Part shown: piece after piece, positions 1-8,213 of the stretch | How positions within the stretch are numbered: the stretch's first letter is position 1 | How the letters are laid out: the number at the start of each line of letters is the position of its first letter | Assembly: GCF_025989125.1 (NCBI RefSeq) | Contig: NZ_JAPDNR010000001.1 | Coordinates: forward strand, 4,762,087 to 4,826,086 | Origin: Chitinophaga nivalis | GTDB lineage: Bacteria > Bacteroidota > Bacteroidia > Chitinophagales > Chitinophagaceae | Direction: 5' to 3' | Length of the DNA stretch: 64,000 bases | Made by a program: the position numbers and the translations under genes | Notes under the pieces: model-generated | What the model saw: only the letters and a program-made list of their open reading frames with translations | Database searches by the model: none | Told to the model about the DNA's origin: nothing

Positions 1-108
1 TTCTGCTGCGGCATCATTTCCCAGAAAGCTAAAGGCGTAGTTACATAAATCATTGTACTGCGCATGAAAAAGCGCTTTATACGCCTGGTAAGAAGGTGTG
101 TTTGTCAT
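1..108 (-). CDS. RNA polymerase ECF sigma factor, N-terminal fragment
   Basis: Only the first 36 codons are inside the window; the gene runs off the left edge. The minus strand reads MTNTPSYQAYKALFHAQYND and continues with LCNYAFSFLGNDAAAE, the typical sigma-70 region 2 start of Bacteroidota ECF factors (an aromatic-rich 'LF..Y..L..YA' helix followed by 'N...AE'). The ATG at 108 is the only in-frame candidate. In these bacteria such factors usually sit next to a FecR anti-sigma gene and a SusC/D pair, which would lie to the left of the window. Identification rests on a short stretch, so the partner genes are unknown. Confidence 0.65.
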   Translation of the reverse strand, partial: MTNTPSYQAYKALFHAQYNDLCNYAFSFLGNDAAAE

Positions 109-524
109 TAACCTTCATGAAATTTTAAGATGAAATGAATCCTGCTAAAGTAGGTTTTTTTTTTATTCTGACCGATAGAGGGATATTCCTTTTTGCGCGT
201 TATCATGTATAACAACCAGGCCTATATGATGCACTGTTAGATTTTTAGTTTTTAGTTGTGTTTATTTTTTTAGTGCTGCGATTGTGTAACCCGTTTTACA
301 CAATCGCTTTTTTTTTGACCAGGCCCCACTTTCTTTTCCACTACAGGCGAAATACTTGTTATCCATCGTACGAATGTTTACTTTGGGCAGATGAAGACCA
401 TTTGTTCCGGAAAAAAATGCTGCCGGCTACTGCCAATGCTCCCGCTGTTGGCACTTTTCGGAAGGAACTGCCTAAGGATCAGCCATTTGCCCGTTAATTC
501 GTATTTTTATATAAAACCACGTGT
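109..524. other. Intergenic region between divergent genes
   Basis: About 416 bases separating the divergent ECF sigma fragment and the acyl-CoA dehydrogenase. It is AT-rich with several T-runs (around 150-160 and 310-320). An open frame at 258-497 exists, but its product has no recognisable domain, signal or codon bias, so it is treated as non-coding. I see no clear promoter box matching TTTG/TAnnTTTG at the expected distance from either start. Confidence 0.5.
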
Positions 525-1883
525 ATGGCCGGAACCTTCGCAAAATTAAAACAGGCATATCAGCTGTTTAAGACCATTGACTTTAAAATGCTGGCAAAGC
601 TATCCGAGAAAATAGACCTTTCCCAGGTGATGACTACCGTAGCGCAGCTGGATGAAAATCAGTTGAATGGGCTGATGAAAATGTTGGGAAGCCGGGGGGG
701 CAAGAAAAAATCGCCGCCTATAGATGGTGATTTCTATGACCTGGGCGGGAGATTAAGTCCGGAAGACCGGGCCTTACAGCTGAAAGTACGGGCTTTCATG
801 GAAACAGAAATCCAACCGATTGTAAATGAATACTGGCTGAAAGCCGAATTCCCTTTTGAGATCATTCCGAAATTCGCCGCCCTGAATATATGTGGGGTGA
901 CTTACGATGGGTATGGCTGTCCTAACCGGTCTTACCTGATGGAAGGGGTGATTGCCATGGAAATGGCGCGGGTAGATGCTTCCATCGCCACCTTCTTCGG
1001 GGTACAGAGTGGCCTTGCCATGGGATCTATCTATATGCTGGGGTCTCAGGCCCAGAAAGATGAATGGCTGCCGGGAATGCAACAGCTAAAAATTATTGGG
1101 GCCTTTGGACTTACAGAGCCGGAAGTAGGTTCCGGCGCCGCCGGCGGCCTAACGGCAACGGCTAAACGGGAAGGGGATACCTGGATATTGAACGGACAGA
1201 AAAAGTGGATCGGGAATGCTACTTTTGCCGATGTTACTGTCATGTGGGCCCGCGACCTCGACGACAATCAGGTAAAAGGATTTCTGCTGAGAAAAGATAC
1301 ACCGGGCCTCAGTGTAGAGAAAATCCATGATAAGATGGCGCTGCGGATTGTACAGAATGGCCTGATTACCATGAAGGATTGCCGGGTAGCGGAAGCCGAC
1401 CGGTTGCAGCATGCAAACGGTTTTAAAGACACCTCCCGTGTACTGCGGATGACCCGCGCGGGTGTTGCCTGGGAGGCAGTAGGATGCGCCCGGGGGGCCT
1501 ATGAAAATGCCCTGGCGTACACCCGTTCGCGTAAGCAATTCGGAAAACCTATTGCCGCCTTTCAGTTGATACAGGGGCACCTGGTAGAAATGCTGGCCAA
1601 TCTCACGGCTATGCAAACCATGGTATACCGCCTTTCAGAGTTACAGGATGCCGGCGCCCTGAAAGATGAACATGCTTCGCTGGCAAAGGTATTCTGTACG
1701 ATGCGCACCCGGGATGTAGTTAGCCGTGCCCGGGAAGTGATGGGTGGGAATGGTATTTTACTGGAATACAATGTAGCGCGGTTTGTGGCAGATGCGGAAG
1801 CCATCTATTCCTATGAAGGCACCAAAGAAATCAACTCCCTGATCGTAGGCCGCGCCATTACCGGCATGAGTGCATTTGTATAG
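525..1883 (+). CDS. Acyl-CoA dehydrogenase (glutaryl-CoA dehydrogenase-like)
   Basis: 452 aa flavoprotein of the acyl-CoA dehydrogenase family, longer than the usual ~390 aa because of a ~75-residue N-terminal extension (KLKQAYQLFKTIDFKMLAKL...). From about residue 80 the family order is clear: N-terminal helical domain, the FAD-binding beta domain with 'GAFGLTEPEVGSG' and 'WILNGQKKWIGNATFADV', then the C-terminal helical domain with 'RKQFGKPIAAFQLIQGHL' and 'EVMGGNGILLEYNVAR'. The glutamate in 'IYSYEGTKEINSLIVGRAITG' is at the position of the catalytic base in glutaryl-CoA dehydrogenase and short-chain relatives. Expected to oxidise an acyl-CoA to the enoyl-CoA with FAD in the cytoplasm. The substrate cannot be told from sequence. 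It stands alone, with no electron-transfer flavoprotein nearby. Confidence 0.88.
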   Translation: MAGTFAKLKQAYQLFKTIDFKMLAKLSEKIDLSQVMTTVAQLDENQLNGLMKMLGSRGGKKKSPPIDGDFYDLGGRLSPEDRALQLKVRAFMETEIQPIVNEYWLKAEFPFEIIPKFAALNICGVTYDGYGCPNRSYLMEGVIAMEMARVDASIATFFGVQSGLAMGSIYMLGSQAQKDEWLPGMQQLKIIGAFGLTEPEVGSGAAGGLTATAKREGDTWILNGQKKWIGNATFADVTVMWARDLDDNQVKGFLLRKDTPGLSVEKIHDKMALRIVQNGLITMKDCRVAEADRLQHANGFKDTSRVLRMTRAGVAWEAVGCARGAYENALAYTRSRKQFGKPIAAFQLIQGHLVEMLANLTAMQTMVYRLSELQDAGALKDEHASLAKVFCTMRTRDVVSRAREVMGGNGILLEYNVARFVADAEAIYSYEGTKEINSLIVGRAITGMSAFV

Positions 1884-1967
1884 GAAAAGACAATTCTTTT
1901 TTATAGATTTAAAGAACAGCCGGCAGGCAGGAACGTCTGCCGGTGAGAATGCCAACAAAAAAAAACT

Positions 1968-2723
1968 ATGAATTCATCTAATCGTCGTAACTTCTTAAAG
2001 CAATTATCACTGGGAGGCGTGGCTGTACTCAGTATTCCGGACATCGTATCTGCTGCAGTGAAAGCAGAGAAACCCAAAAAGGTAACCATGAAAAAAGGAG
2101 CTGTCATTCTTTTTCAGGGAGATTCCATTACGGATGCAGGGCGTAAGCGGGATAATTTTGCTGTAAATAATGGCAATGCCCTGGGCGGCGGTTACCCGCT
2201 CCTGGCGGCATCTTCGCTGTTGCTCAAACATCCGGATAAGAACCTGCAATGTTACAATAAAGGGATCAGCGGTAATAAAGTATTCCAGCTGGCTGACCGT
2301 TGGGAAGCAGATTGCCTGTCACTGAAGCCGGATATCCTGAGTATCCTGATCGGCGTAAATGATTACTGGCACACCTTATCCGGCAATTATAAAGGAACGT
2401 TGCAAACCTATCGGGACGACTATGATAAGCTGCTGACACGCACCCGGGAGCAGCTGCCAGACGTACAATTGATAATTGGCGAGCCTTTTGCAGTAAGCGG
2501 CGTAAAAGTGGTAGACGATAAGTGGTATCCGCTGTTCAATGAATATCGTGCTGCCGCTAAAGAACTGGCCACCAAACATAATGCTGTCTTTATTCCGTAT
2601 CAGGCAGTATTTGATAAGGCGATTACCGCTGCTCCGGGCATTTACTGGACAGGAGATGGGGTACATCCAACTATAGCAGGCGCACAATTAATGGCAGAAG
2701 CCTGGATGCAATGCGTAAAATAA
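1968..2723 (+). CDS. Secreted SGNH/GDSL-type esterase
   Basis: 251 aa. The N-terminus 'NRRNFLKQLSLGGVAVLS' looks like a Tat-type signal (twin Arg, FLK, hydrophobic stretch), although an Asn sits before the RR. SGNH blocks are visible in order: block I 'GDSITDAG' with the nucleophile Ser (about residue 53), block II Gly in 'NKGISGNK', block III 'GVNDYW' with Asn, block V 'DGVHPT' with catalytic Asp and His near the C-terminus. Such enzymes deacetylate carbohydrates or hydrolyse simple esters in the periplasm or outside the cell. It is followed after 7 bases by another secreted hydrolase, suggesting joint transcription and polysaccharide processing. The substrate is not predictable. Confidence 0.88.
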   Translation: MNSSNRRNFLKQLSLGGVAVLSIPDIVSAAVKAEKPKKVTMKKGAVILFQGDSITDAGRKRDNFAVNNGNALGGGYPLLAASSLLLKHPDKNLQCYNKGISGNKVFQLADRWEADCLSLKPDILSILIGVNDYWHTLSGNYKGTLQTYRDDYDKLLTRTREQLPDVQLIIGEPFAVSGVKVVDDKWYPLFNEYRAAAKELATKHNAVFIPYQAVFDKAITAAPGIYWTGDGVHPTIAGAQLMAEAWMQCVK

Positions 2724-2730
2724 CCAGGTA

Positions 2731-3654
2731 ATGAGACAACGGATAAAAGATACACGCGACGATTATTCACTGTTATCAGTCACACTACGCATGTTATTAA
2801 ACAAGGCATGCGTCATTTCTTTCTTTTATATATTTCTCATGATGATAGGATTGAATACAGAAATTCAGGCGCAGCAACAGGTCATTCATTTGTGGCCCGG
2901 TACTGTTCCCGGTGAAGTTGACGCCAAGCAGGCAGCTGTTGTAACGGCTGACAGCAGCGGAGGAGTAAAACGATTGACGGATATTACAGATCCGGTGCTG
3001 GAAGTATTTCCGGCTCCGGCAAAAAATAATACAGGCGTTGGCGTTATTGTTTGTCCGGGAGGCGCCTATAATATTCTGGCTGTAGATCTGGAAGGTTATG
3101 AGATTGCCCATTGGCTGAATAAACTGGGTTATACTGCCTTTGTATTGCAATACCGGGTGCCGAAGAAAAGAGAAGGCGCTCTGCAGGATGCACAACGTGC
3201 CATCCGTATTGTACGCAGCCGTGCTGCCGAATGGGGCCTGCAGCCGGAGAATGTAGGTATGATGGGCTTTTCAGCTGGTGGTAGTCTGACCGCAAGAGCA
3301 GCTACCGGCTATAACGTACATACCTATACGCCAATAGACAGCGCCGATATGCTCTCTGCCCGTCCCGCATTCGGGGTCCTGATTTATCCGGCGTATCTGG
3401 ACAGGGCACCGGAAAGACGCCTTACGCCAGAGCTAAAACCAGACAGGTATACACCACCGATGTTTCTCTTTGCTACTGCCGATGATCCCTATGGCAACAG
3501 CGCCCTGGTAATGGCCGGCGCGCTGCGTGATGCCAATGTACCGGCGGAATTGCATTTTTATGCTACCGGCGGCCACGGCTATGGCCTCCGCCCGGGCAAT
3601 ACCGCTGCCGAAGCATGGCCGGTATTGCTGGCAGAATGGTTGCGCCGGAGATAG
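2731..3654 (+). CDS. Secreted alpha/beta hydrolase (acetyl-xylan-esterase/BD-FAE-like)
   Basis: 307 aa from the first ATG; a start at 2791 would put a signal peptide (LLNKACVISFFYIFLMMIGL, then AQA-type cleavage) at the very N-terminus and may be the real one. Alpha/beta-hydrolase marks: oxyanion strand 'VIVCPGGAY', nucleophile elbow 'GMMGFSAGGSL', acid in 'ATADDPYGNS' and catalytic His in 'GGHGYGL'. The order and the PGGAY motif match esterases often placed in polysaccharide loci of Bacteroidota. It lies directly behind the SGNH esterase, so the two probably act on the same ester-decorated glycan. The exact substrate is inference. Confidence 0.85.
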   Translation: MRQRIKDTRDDYSLLSVTLRMLLNKACVISFFYIFLMMIGLNTEIQAQQQVIHLWPGTVPGEVDAKQAAVVTADSSGGVKRLTDITDPVLEVFPAPAKNNTGVGVIVCPGGAYNILAVDLEGYEIAHWLNKLGYTAFVLQYRVPKKREGALQDAQRAIRIVRSRAAEWGLQPENVGMMGFSAGGSLTARAATGYNVHTYTPIDSADMLSARPAFGVLIYPAYLDRAPERRLTPELKPDRYTPPMFLFATADDPYGNSALVMAGALRDANVPAELHFYATGGHGYGLRPGNTAAEAWPVLLAEWLRRR

Positions 3655-3693
3655 TATTTTTACATAATTTTGAAGTCTCCTAAAACAGTTTCT

Positions 3694-4809
3694 ATGGGAA
3701 TTTTTGATAAACTCCGGAATGAGTTCATTGATATCATTGAATGGACGGATCCCTCGTCAGATACGATCGTGTGGAAGTTTCCCCGCTACCAGAATGAAAT
3801 AAAGATGAATGCAAAGCTGACTGTGCGTGAATCGCAGGTGGCTGTTTTTATGAACGAAGGTAAAATTGCAGATATCTTCCAGCCCGGTATGTATACCCTT
3901 ACCACGCAAAATATGCCTATACTCAGCACTTTGCAGGGATGGAAATATGGGTTCAACAGTCCTTTTAAGGCGGATGTGTTTTTTATCAGCATGCGCCAGT
4001 TTACCAACCAGAAATGGGGTACTAAAAATCCGGTGATGCTCCGCGATGTGGAGTTTGGCCCGGTGCGGCTCCGTGCATTCGGTAGTTATGCCTTTCGCGT
4101 AAAGGATGCCGGCCAGTTTCTGAAAGAAGTGGCAGCTACCAATCCTGAGTTTACGGTGGAAGGGATTAATGAACAGCTGCGTAACCTGGCGGTATCCAGA
4201 GGTATGGAAGCTGTAGCGGAAGCTAAGATCCCGGTACTGGACCTGGCAGCAAACTATGAAGAAGTATCGACCGTTATTACCGATAAGATAAAGCCGGAGT
4301 TTAATGAACTGGGCCTGGAACTGACAAAGTTCCTGATTGAAAATATTTCCCTGCCGCCGGAAGTGGAAGAAGCCCTGGATAAACGCAGCAGCATGGGCAT
4401 TGTTGGCAACCTGGGTGCGTATGCGCAGTTTCAGGCAGCCAATGCTATGGAAAAAGCAGCGGAGAATCCATCCGGTGGCGGATTGGCTGCAGCCGGCTTA
4501 GGTGCTGGTATGGGCGCCGCTATGATGGGACAGGTAGGTAATGTATTTCAGCAGCAACAGGTGACACCCGGCGCTGCTGCCGGAGCCGGAACACCGCCGC
4601 CATTACCTGCAGCGGTTACCTTCTATGTAGCCGTAGAAGGCAAGCAGGCCGGCCCTTTTGATATGGCACAATTGCAGCAACTCGCTGCTACCGGTAGCTT
4701 ACAGGCACAAACCCTGGTATGGAAAAGCGGGATGGCTGCCTGGACAGCTGCTGCTGCTGTACCGGAATTAGCACCTGTATTGGCCACAGTACCCCCACCA
4801 TTACCTTAA
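3694..4809 (+). CDS. SPFH domain protein with C-terminal GYF_2 domain
   Basis: 371 aa from the ATG at 3694, chosen because upstream in-frame sequence has only a TTG and the protein then begins with the typical 'MGIFDKLRNEFIDIIEW'. Residues ~20-235 form an SPFH/band-7-like domain ('VWKFPRYQNEIK', 'ESQVAVFMNEGK', 'GMYTLTTQNMPIL'). A Gly/Ala-rich linker follows (GLAAAGLGAGMGAAMMG), then a proline patch and a GYF_2 module ('FYVAVEGKQAGPFDMAQLQQL', 'VWKSGMAAW'). There is no obvious transmembrane helix. Proteins of this build are usually near zinc-ribbon proteins, as here, and are thought to act at membranes; the molecular role is unknown. Confidence 0.82.
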   Translation: MGIFDKLRNEFIDIIEWTDPSSDTIVWKFPRYQNEIKMNAKLTVRESQVAVFMNEGKIADIFQPGMYTLTTQNMPILSTLQGWKYGFNSPFKADVFFISMRQFTNQKWGTKNPVMLRDVEFGPVRLRAFGSYAFRVKDAGQFLKEVAATNPEFTVEGINEQLRNLAVSRGMEAVAEAKIPVLDLAANYEEVSTVITDKIKPEFNELGLELTKFLIENISLPPEVEEALDKRSSMGIVGNLGAYAQFQAANAMEKAAENPSGGGLAAAGLGAGMGAAMMGQVGNVFQQQQVTPGAAAGAGTPPPLPAAVTFYVAVEGKQAGPFDMAQLQQLAATGSLQAQTLVWKSGMAAWTAAAAVPELAPVLATVPPPLP

Positions 4810-4815
4810 CATAAC

Positions 4816-4863
4816 AGCGGTTTATCCGGAGGCTTCCCGTAAAGTTCCGCCGGATAAACCGCT
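4816..4863 (+). terminator. 14-bp inverted repeat between SPFH and zinc-ribbon genes
   Basis: AGCGGTTTATCCGG (4816-4829) pairs perfectly with CCGGATAAACCGCT (4850-4863) across a 20-base loop. The downstream T-run is weak (TTAAAATATT), and the next gene begins 12 bases later. It could terminate or attenuate transcription between the two genes rather than stop it fully. Confidence 0.55.
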
Positions 4864-4875
4864 TAAAATATTCCT

Positions 4876-5997
4876 ATGTCTTTTGAGGAACAAACAAGTG
4901 CAACGGTTAACTCGCTGAAGTGTGAGAACTGTGGCGCAATCCTGCATTATGCGCCGGGAACGAACAGCCTGCGTTGCGAATATTGCGGCACCATGAATGT
5001 CATTGCCGACGAAGCAGCTGTTACGGCTATCCACCCTGTAGATTATGAAGATTTTATACTGGCACAGCAACAACATACAGAACCTACCCAGCAGGCTGTA
5101 GTAGTAAAATGCGTCAGCTGTGGCGCCGCGACTACCTTGTTGCCAAATGTAACTGCTGATGCTTGTCCGTTCTGTGCCTCCCCGCTGGTGATAGATACTG
5201 CGCAAACAACCGCCATTCTGCAACCGCATTATGTGCTGCCCTTTGTCATCAACGACCAGACGGCATTACAGTACTTCCGTAAGTGGATGGACAAACTTTG
5301 GTTTGCGCCGTCTGACCTGGTGAAAAAGGTAAAGAACAGTTCTTCCCAGCAGCTGAAAGGCGTGTATATTCCGCATTGGAGCTACGATACGGATACCCAT
5401 ACCGCCTATACGGGACAACGGGGAGAGTATTATTATGTTACGGAATCCTATACCACAGAAGTCAACGGCAAAACAGAACATCATACGCGGCAGGTGCGCA
5501 AAACAGCCTGGTATGATGCCTCCGGTGCCGTCAATAATAATTTCCGGGATGTATTGGTGTCTGCCAGTCCTTCTTTGCCGCTGAAAATGGCGAAGATACT
5601 GGAGCCCTGGCACCTGGATCAGCTGAAAGCATATGATGGCCGCTATCTCAGCGGCTTCCGGGCGGAGTTGTATCAAACAAATGCGGAGCAGGCATTGGGT
5701 ATCGCGAAAAAGCGGATAGACCCCGACATCCGGGATACCATTTGTGATGATATAGGGGGAGATGAACAACAGATAGAGGAATACCAGGTGCAGTATAATA
5801 ACCTGGGGTTGAAATATATCCTGCTACCGGTATGGATCAGTGCCTATCGCTACAATAACAAATTGTATCATTTTGTAGTAAATGCGGCTACCGGGGAAGT
5901 AACCGGCGACCGGCCGTATAGCTGGATGAAGATTGTAGGGCTGATACTGGCCATCATCTTGGGCTTTGCGGTGATTTATCTGATGAGCCAGGCCTGA
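4876..5997 (+). CDS. Zinc-ribbon membrane-anchored protein
   Basis: 373 aa. It starts with two zinc ribbons: 'LKCENCGAILHY' with 'LRCEYCGTMN' (residues ~13-40) and 'VKCVSCGAAT' with 'DACPFCASPL' (~76-105). A long beta-rich region follows with repeated Tyr ('YIPHWSYDTDTHTAYTGQRG', 'LLPVWISAYRYNNKLYHFVV'), then one C-terminal transmembrane helix ('VGLILAIILGFAVIYLM'). This architecture is common in proteins loosely annotated as TFIIB-zinc-finger or PriA-like, but no helicase motif is present. It follows the SPFH gene by 66 bases, and the pairing suggests a joint membrane-associated function. No catalytic residues are evident. Confidence 0.72.
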   Translation: MSFEEQTSATVNSLKCENCGAILHYAPGTNSLRCEYCGTMNVIADEAAVTAIHPVDYEDFILAQQQHTEPTQQAVVVKCVSCGAATTLLPNVTADACPFCASPLVIDTAQTTAILQPHYVLPFVINDQTALQYFRKWMDKLWFAPSDLVKKVKNSSSQQLKGVYIPHWSYDTDTHTAYTGQRGEYYYVTESYTTEVNGKTEHHTRQVRKTAWYDASGAVNNNFRDVLVSASPSLPLKMAKILEPWHLDQLKAYDGRYLSGFRAELYQTNAEQALGIAKKRIDPDIRDTICDDIGGDEQQIEEYQVQYNNLGLKYILLPVWISAYRYNNKLYHFVVNAATGEVTGDRPYSWMKIVGLILAIILGFAVIYLMSQA

Positions 5998-6017
5998 CCT
6001 GATCACTTATTTTAAGC

Positions 6018-6067
6018 GCCTGCCCGTATTGTCGCGTAAGCGGCAATGCAGGCAGGCCTTCTTTTTT
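6018..6067 (+). terminator. Rho-independent terminator after the zinc-ribbon gene
   Basis: GCCTGCC (6018-6024) pairs with GGCAGGC (6051-6057), with a second ATTG/CAAT pairing inside, followed by CTTCTTTTTT. It sits 20 bases past the stop codon at 5997. Confidence 0.75.
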
Positions 6068-6333
6068 AGCGATATTGCCTCGTGTTCGCCCACTTTTGGG
6101 GAAAACAATCTACAGCCGCCAGGAATACCTGTCGGGGATAGATCATGCGGAATGTCAGGTGGGTAAAGGGTTTGAGGATAAGCGAGGGGCTATGGTCCTG
6201 TTTTTGTGAAGGGAGAAGAAGAGAGCCGTCACGCAGACACTCCCTCAAAAAGTACAGTGACAATACAGCATTTTAACGCAAGATGCGATGAGAAAATCAT
6301 TATTAGGTTGTTTTGTGATGATCAGAAAAAGCA
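6068..6333. other. Intergenic region, convergent genes
   Basis: Stretch between two convergent transcription units. Weak open frames on the minus strand show no domain or signal. I see nothing functional apart from the terminators on either side. Confidence 0.4.
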
Positions 6334-6363
6334 AAAGCTTCAGGGAATCTACCTTGAAGCTTT
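6334..6363 (-). terminator. Bidirectional terminator of the YeeE operon
   Basis: AAAGCTTCAGG (6334-6344) and CCTTGAAGCTTT (6352-6363) form a hairpin with one bulge. It has T-runs on the right (plus strand TTCCTTTTTT) and, read on the minus strand, TTTTGCTTTTT on the other side. It lies 7 bases beyond the last YeeE gene. Confidence 0.75.
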
Positions 6364-6369
6364 CCTTTT

Positions 6370-6780
6370 TTAATGCGGCAGTTTATTTTTGAATGCCCCA
6401 TATACCCAGGTGCCGGCAATGGCACTCAGCAGCGTGATCACCACGGCGGTAAATCCTGCCCCGATCTGCGCAAACAACGGGCCCGGACAAGCGCCTGTGA
6501 TCGCCCAGCCGATGCCAAAAATCAGCCCGCCAATAATATTCCCCTTGTGAAAGGTCTTGTCAGGAATCACGATCGGTGCGCCTTTGATGGTTTTAATATC
6601 AAAACGTTTGATCAGCTGTACAGAGACGATACCGATGATAACCGCTGTACCAATCACCCCATACATATGGAAAGACGTTAATTGAAACATTTCCTGTATC
6701 CTGAACCAGCTGAGTACCTGTGATTTGACGAGTATGATACCAAAGAAGATACCTGCGATGATGTATTTTATGTTTTTCAT
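6370..6780 (-). CDS. YeeE/YedE-family (DUF6691) inner-membrane transporter subunit, copy 1
   Basis: 136 aa, four predicted membrane segments ('YIIAGIFFGIILV', 'GVIGTAVIIGIVSVQLI', 'IIGGLIFGIGWAITGACPGPL', 'VVITLLSAIAGTWVYGA'). The motif GWAITGACPGP, with its conserved Cys, is the signature of the small YeeE/YedE half-proteins linked to thiosulfate or other sulfur-compound uptake. It differs from the neighbouring copy 2 at only three residues (I4L, V52I, F130L by position count), a very recent gene duplication. It is last in a three-gene operon behind the larger half-protein. The transported substrate is inferred from the family. Confidence 0.82.
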   Translation of the reverse strand: MKNIKYIIAGIFFGIILVKSQVLSWFRIQEMFQLTSFHMYGVIGTAVIIGIVSVQLIKRFDIKTIKGAPIVIPDKTFHKGNIIGGLIFGIGWAITGACPGPLFAQIGAGFTAVVITLLSAIAGTWVYGAFKNKLPH

Positions 6781-6842
6781 GTTGATAGCGTCATTTAAAG
6801 GGAGAAGGAATCATTCCGGTGCATAACTCTGGCAACTTCCTT

Positions 6843-7253
6843 TTAGTGTGGTAGTTTGTTTTTCAATGCGCCGTATACCCAGGTGCCGGCAATGGCACTC
6901 AACAGCGTGATCACCACGGCGGTAAATCCAGCTCCGATCTGTGCAAACAACGGGCCCGGACAAGCGCCTGTGATCGCCCAGCCGATGCCAAAAATCAGCC
7001 CGCCAATAATATTCCCCTTGTGAAATGTCTTGTCAGGAATCACGATTGGTGCGCCTTTGATGGTTTTAATATCAAAACGTTTGATCAGTTGCACAGAGAT
7101 GATACCGATGATGACCGCCGTACCAATTACCCCATACATATGGAAAGACGTTAATTGAAACATTTCCTGTATCCTGAACCAGCTGAGTACCTGTGATTTG
7201 ACGAGTATGATACCAAAGAAGATACCTGCGATGATGTACTTTAGATTTTTCAT
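6843..7253 (-). CDS. YeeE/YedE-family (DUF6691) inner-membrane transporter subunit, copy 2
   Basis: 136 aa with the same four membrane helices and TGACPGP motif as copy 1. Its ATG follows the stop of the upstream 187-aa YeeE gene after one base, so the two are translationally linked and this is probably the original partner. The downstream copy 1 would be the duplicate. The two halves together correspond to a full-length YeeE-type sulfur transporter. Confidence 0.84.
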   Translation of the reverse strand: MKNLKYIIAGIFFGIILVKSQVLSWFRIQEMFQLTSFHMYGVIGTAVIIGIISVQLIKRFDIKTIKGAPIVIPDKTFHKGNIIGGLIFGIGWAITGACPGPLFAQIGAGFTAVVITLLSAIAGTWVYGALKNKLPH

Positions 7254-7254
7254 A

Positions 7255-7818
7255 TTAGCTAAGCCATTTAAAGAGATAAGGAACGATCAGGTTAGCAGAA
7301 AAGAATCCACCGGCCATAAAGCAGATAGTGGCTACCAGGGATGGCCACTGTAAATTGGATAATCCCATAATGGCATGACCGGAAGTACAGCCACCGGCGT
7401 AACGGGTACCGAAACCTACGAGGAAGCCGCCGAATACAAAAAAGACCAGCCCTTTCAGGGTGAACAGGTGAATGTCTGCGGGCAGGAGGGCGGAGTAATC
7501 CCGGATACCATAGGTGGCCAGCCGCTCCTGGGTAGCTGCAGCTACCTGAATATTGGCGCTGTCGTGCAGGAGGGAATTGGCAATAAATCCACCGATAAGG
7601 ATGCCGGCAATAAAGAACAGGTTCCAGGATTCCTTTTTCCAATCGTACTTGAAAAAGGAAATGTTGGCCGGAATACAGGCGGCGCAGATATGCCGCAGGG
7701 AAGAAGAAATACCGAAAGTTTTGTTGTCGAGAATGAGTAGCAGGGGAACGGTCAATCCGATTAAAACGCCCGCTACTGCCCAGTGCCAGGGATGCTGGAG
7801 ATAGGTCAGTACTTGCAT
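7255..7818 (-). CDS. YeeE/YedE-family transporter, large half-protein
   Basis: 187 aa, about five membrane segments. Visible marks: 'HPWHWAVAGVLIGLTVPLLLI' at the N-terminus, 'ICAACIPANISFFKYDWKKE', 'GGFLVGFGTRYAGGCTSGHA', and a C-terminal 'ATICFMAGGFFSANLI'. The GGCTSGH motif with its conserved Cys marks the YeeE/YedE sulfur-transport family. First gene of the operon; small subunit copies follow at 1 and 62 bases. No sulfurtransferase or rhodanese gene is adjacent. Confidence 0.84.
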   Translation of the reverse strand: MQVLTYLQHPWHWAVAGVLIGLTVPLLLILDNKTFGISSSLRHICAACIPANISFFKYDWKKESWNLFFIAGILIGGFIANSLLHDSANIQVAAATQERLATYGIRDYSALLPADIHLFTLKGLVFFVFGGFLVGFGTRYAGGCTSGHAIMGLSNLQWPSLVATICFMAGGFFSANLIVPYLFKWLS

Positions 7819-7927
7819 AGTTGTTGGTTTTTTAGAGGAACAAGTTAATTAAAAATGGCCGGAATTAATCCAGCCGGTTAAGGATGATGGTTATTTATAC
7901 AGTGATGTATTTGTGTGCCGGTATTTT

Positions 7928-8203
7928 TTACAACAGGTCGTTGTATTCCGGATGTCTTTTCATATAGGCGTTTACGTAAGGACAAAGCGGTTTTACCTTC
8001 AAATGATTTTCCCGGGCATATTCCAGTACGTATTTAGCCAGTTGTCCGGCAATGCCGCGTCCTTCCAGTGCTTCGGGCACTTCGGTGTGTACATAGGCAA
8101 TGCCGCCGGGAAACAATTCATAGGCGATTAATGCGGTATGTCCTTCCACGGTTGTTTCAAACTGTTGCAGGTCGGTATTGTTACGGATGGTCAGTTGTTC
8201 CAT
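7928..8203 (-). CDS. Small GNAT-type N-acetyltransferase
   Basis: 91 aa from the ATG at 8203; longer readings overlap the upstream CDSH gene and are not needed. The sequence 'AYVHTEVPEALEGRGIAGQLAKYVLEYARENHLKVKPLCPYVNAYMKRHPEY' is the compact Acetyltransf_CG/YjdJ-type fold with the acetyl-CoA loop GRGIAGQLA. The target is unknown. It ends the stress-type operon, 11 bases behind the iron-sulfur gene. Confidence 0.85.
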   Translation of the reverse strand: MEQLTIRNNTDLQQFETTVEGHTALIAYELFPGGIAYVHTEVPEALEGRGIAGQLAKYVLEYARENHLKVKPLCPYVNAYMKRHPEYNDLL

Positions 8204-8213
8204 AAAATGCAGG

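Noticed and set aside
258..497. 79-codon open frame before the acyl-CoA dehydrogenase
   Set aside because: No domain, no signal peptide, mixed composition with long T-runs, and no homologous feel; judged non-coding.
774..1958. Several minus-strand open frames opposite the acyl-CoA dehydrogenase
   Set aside because: They mirror the codon structure of the real gene and carry no motif.
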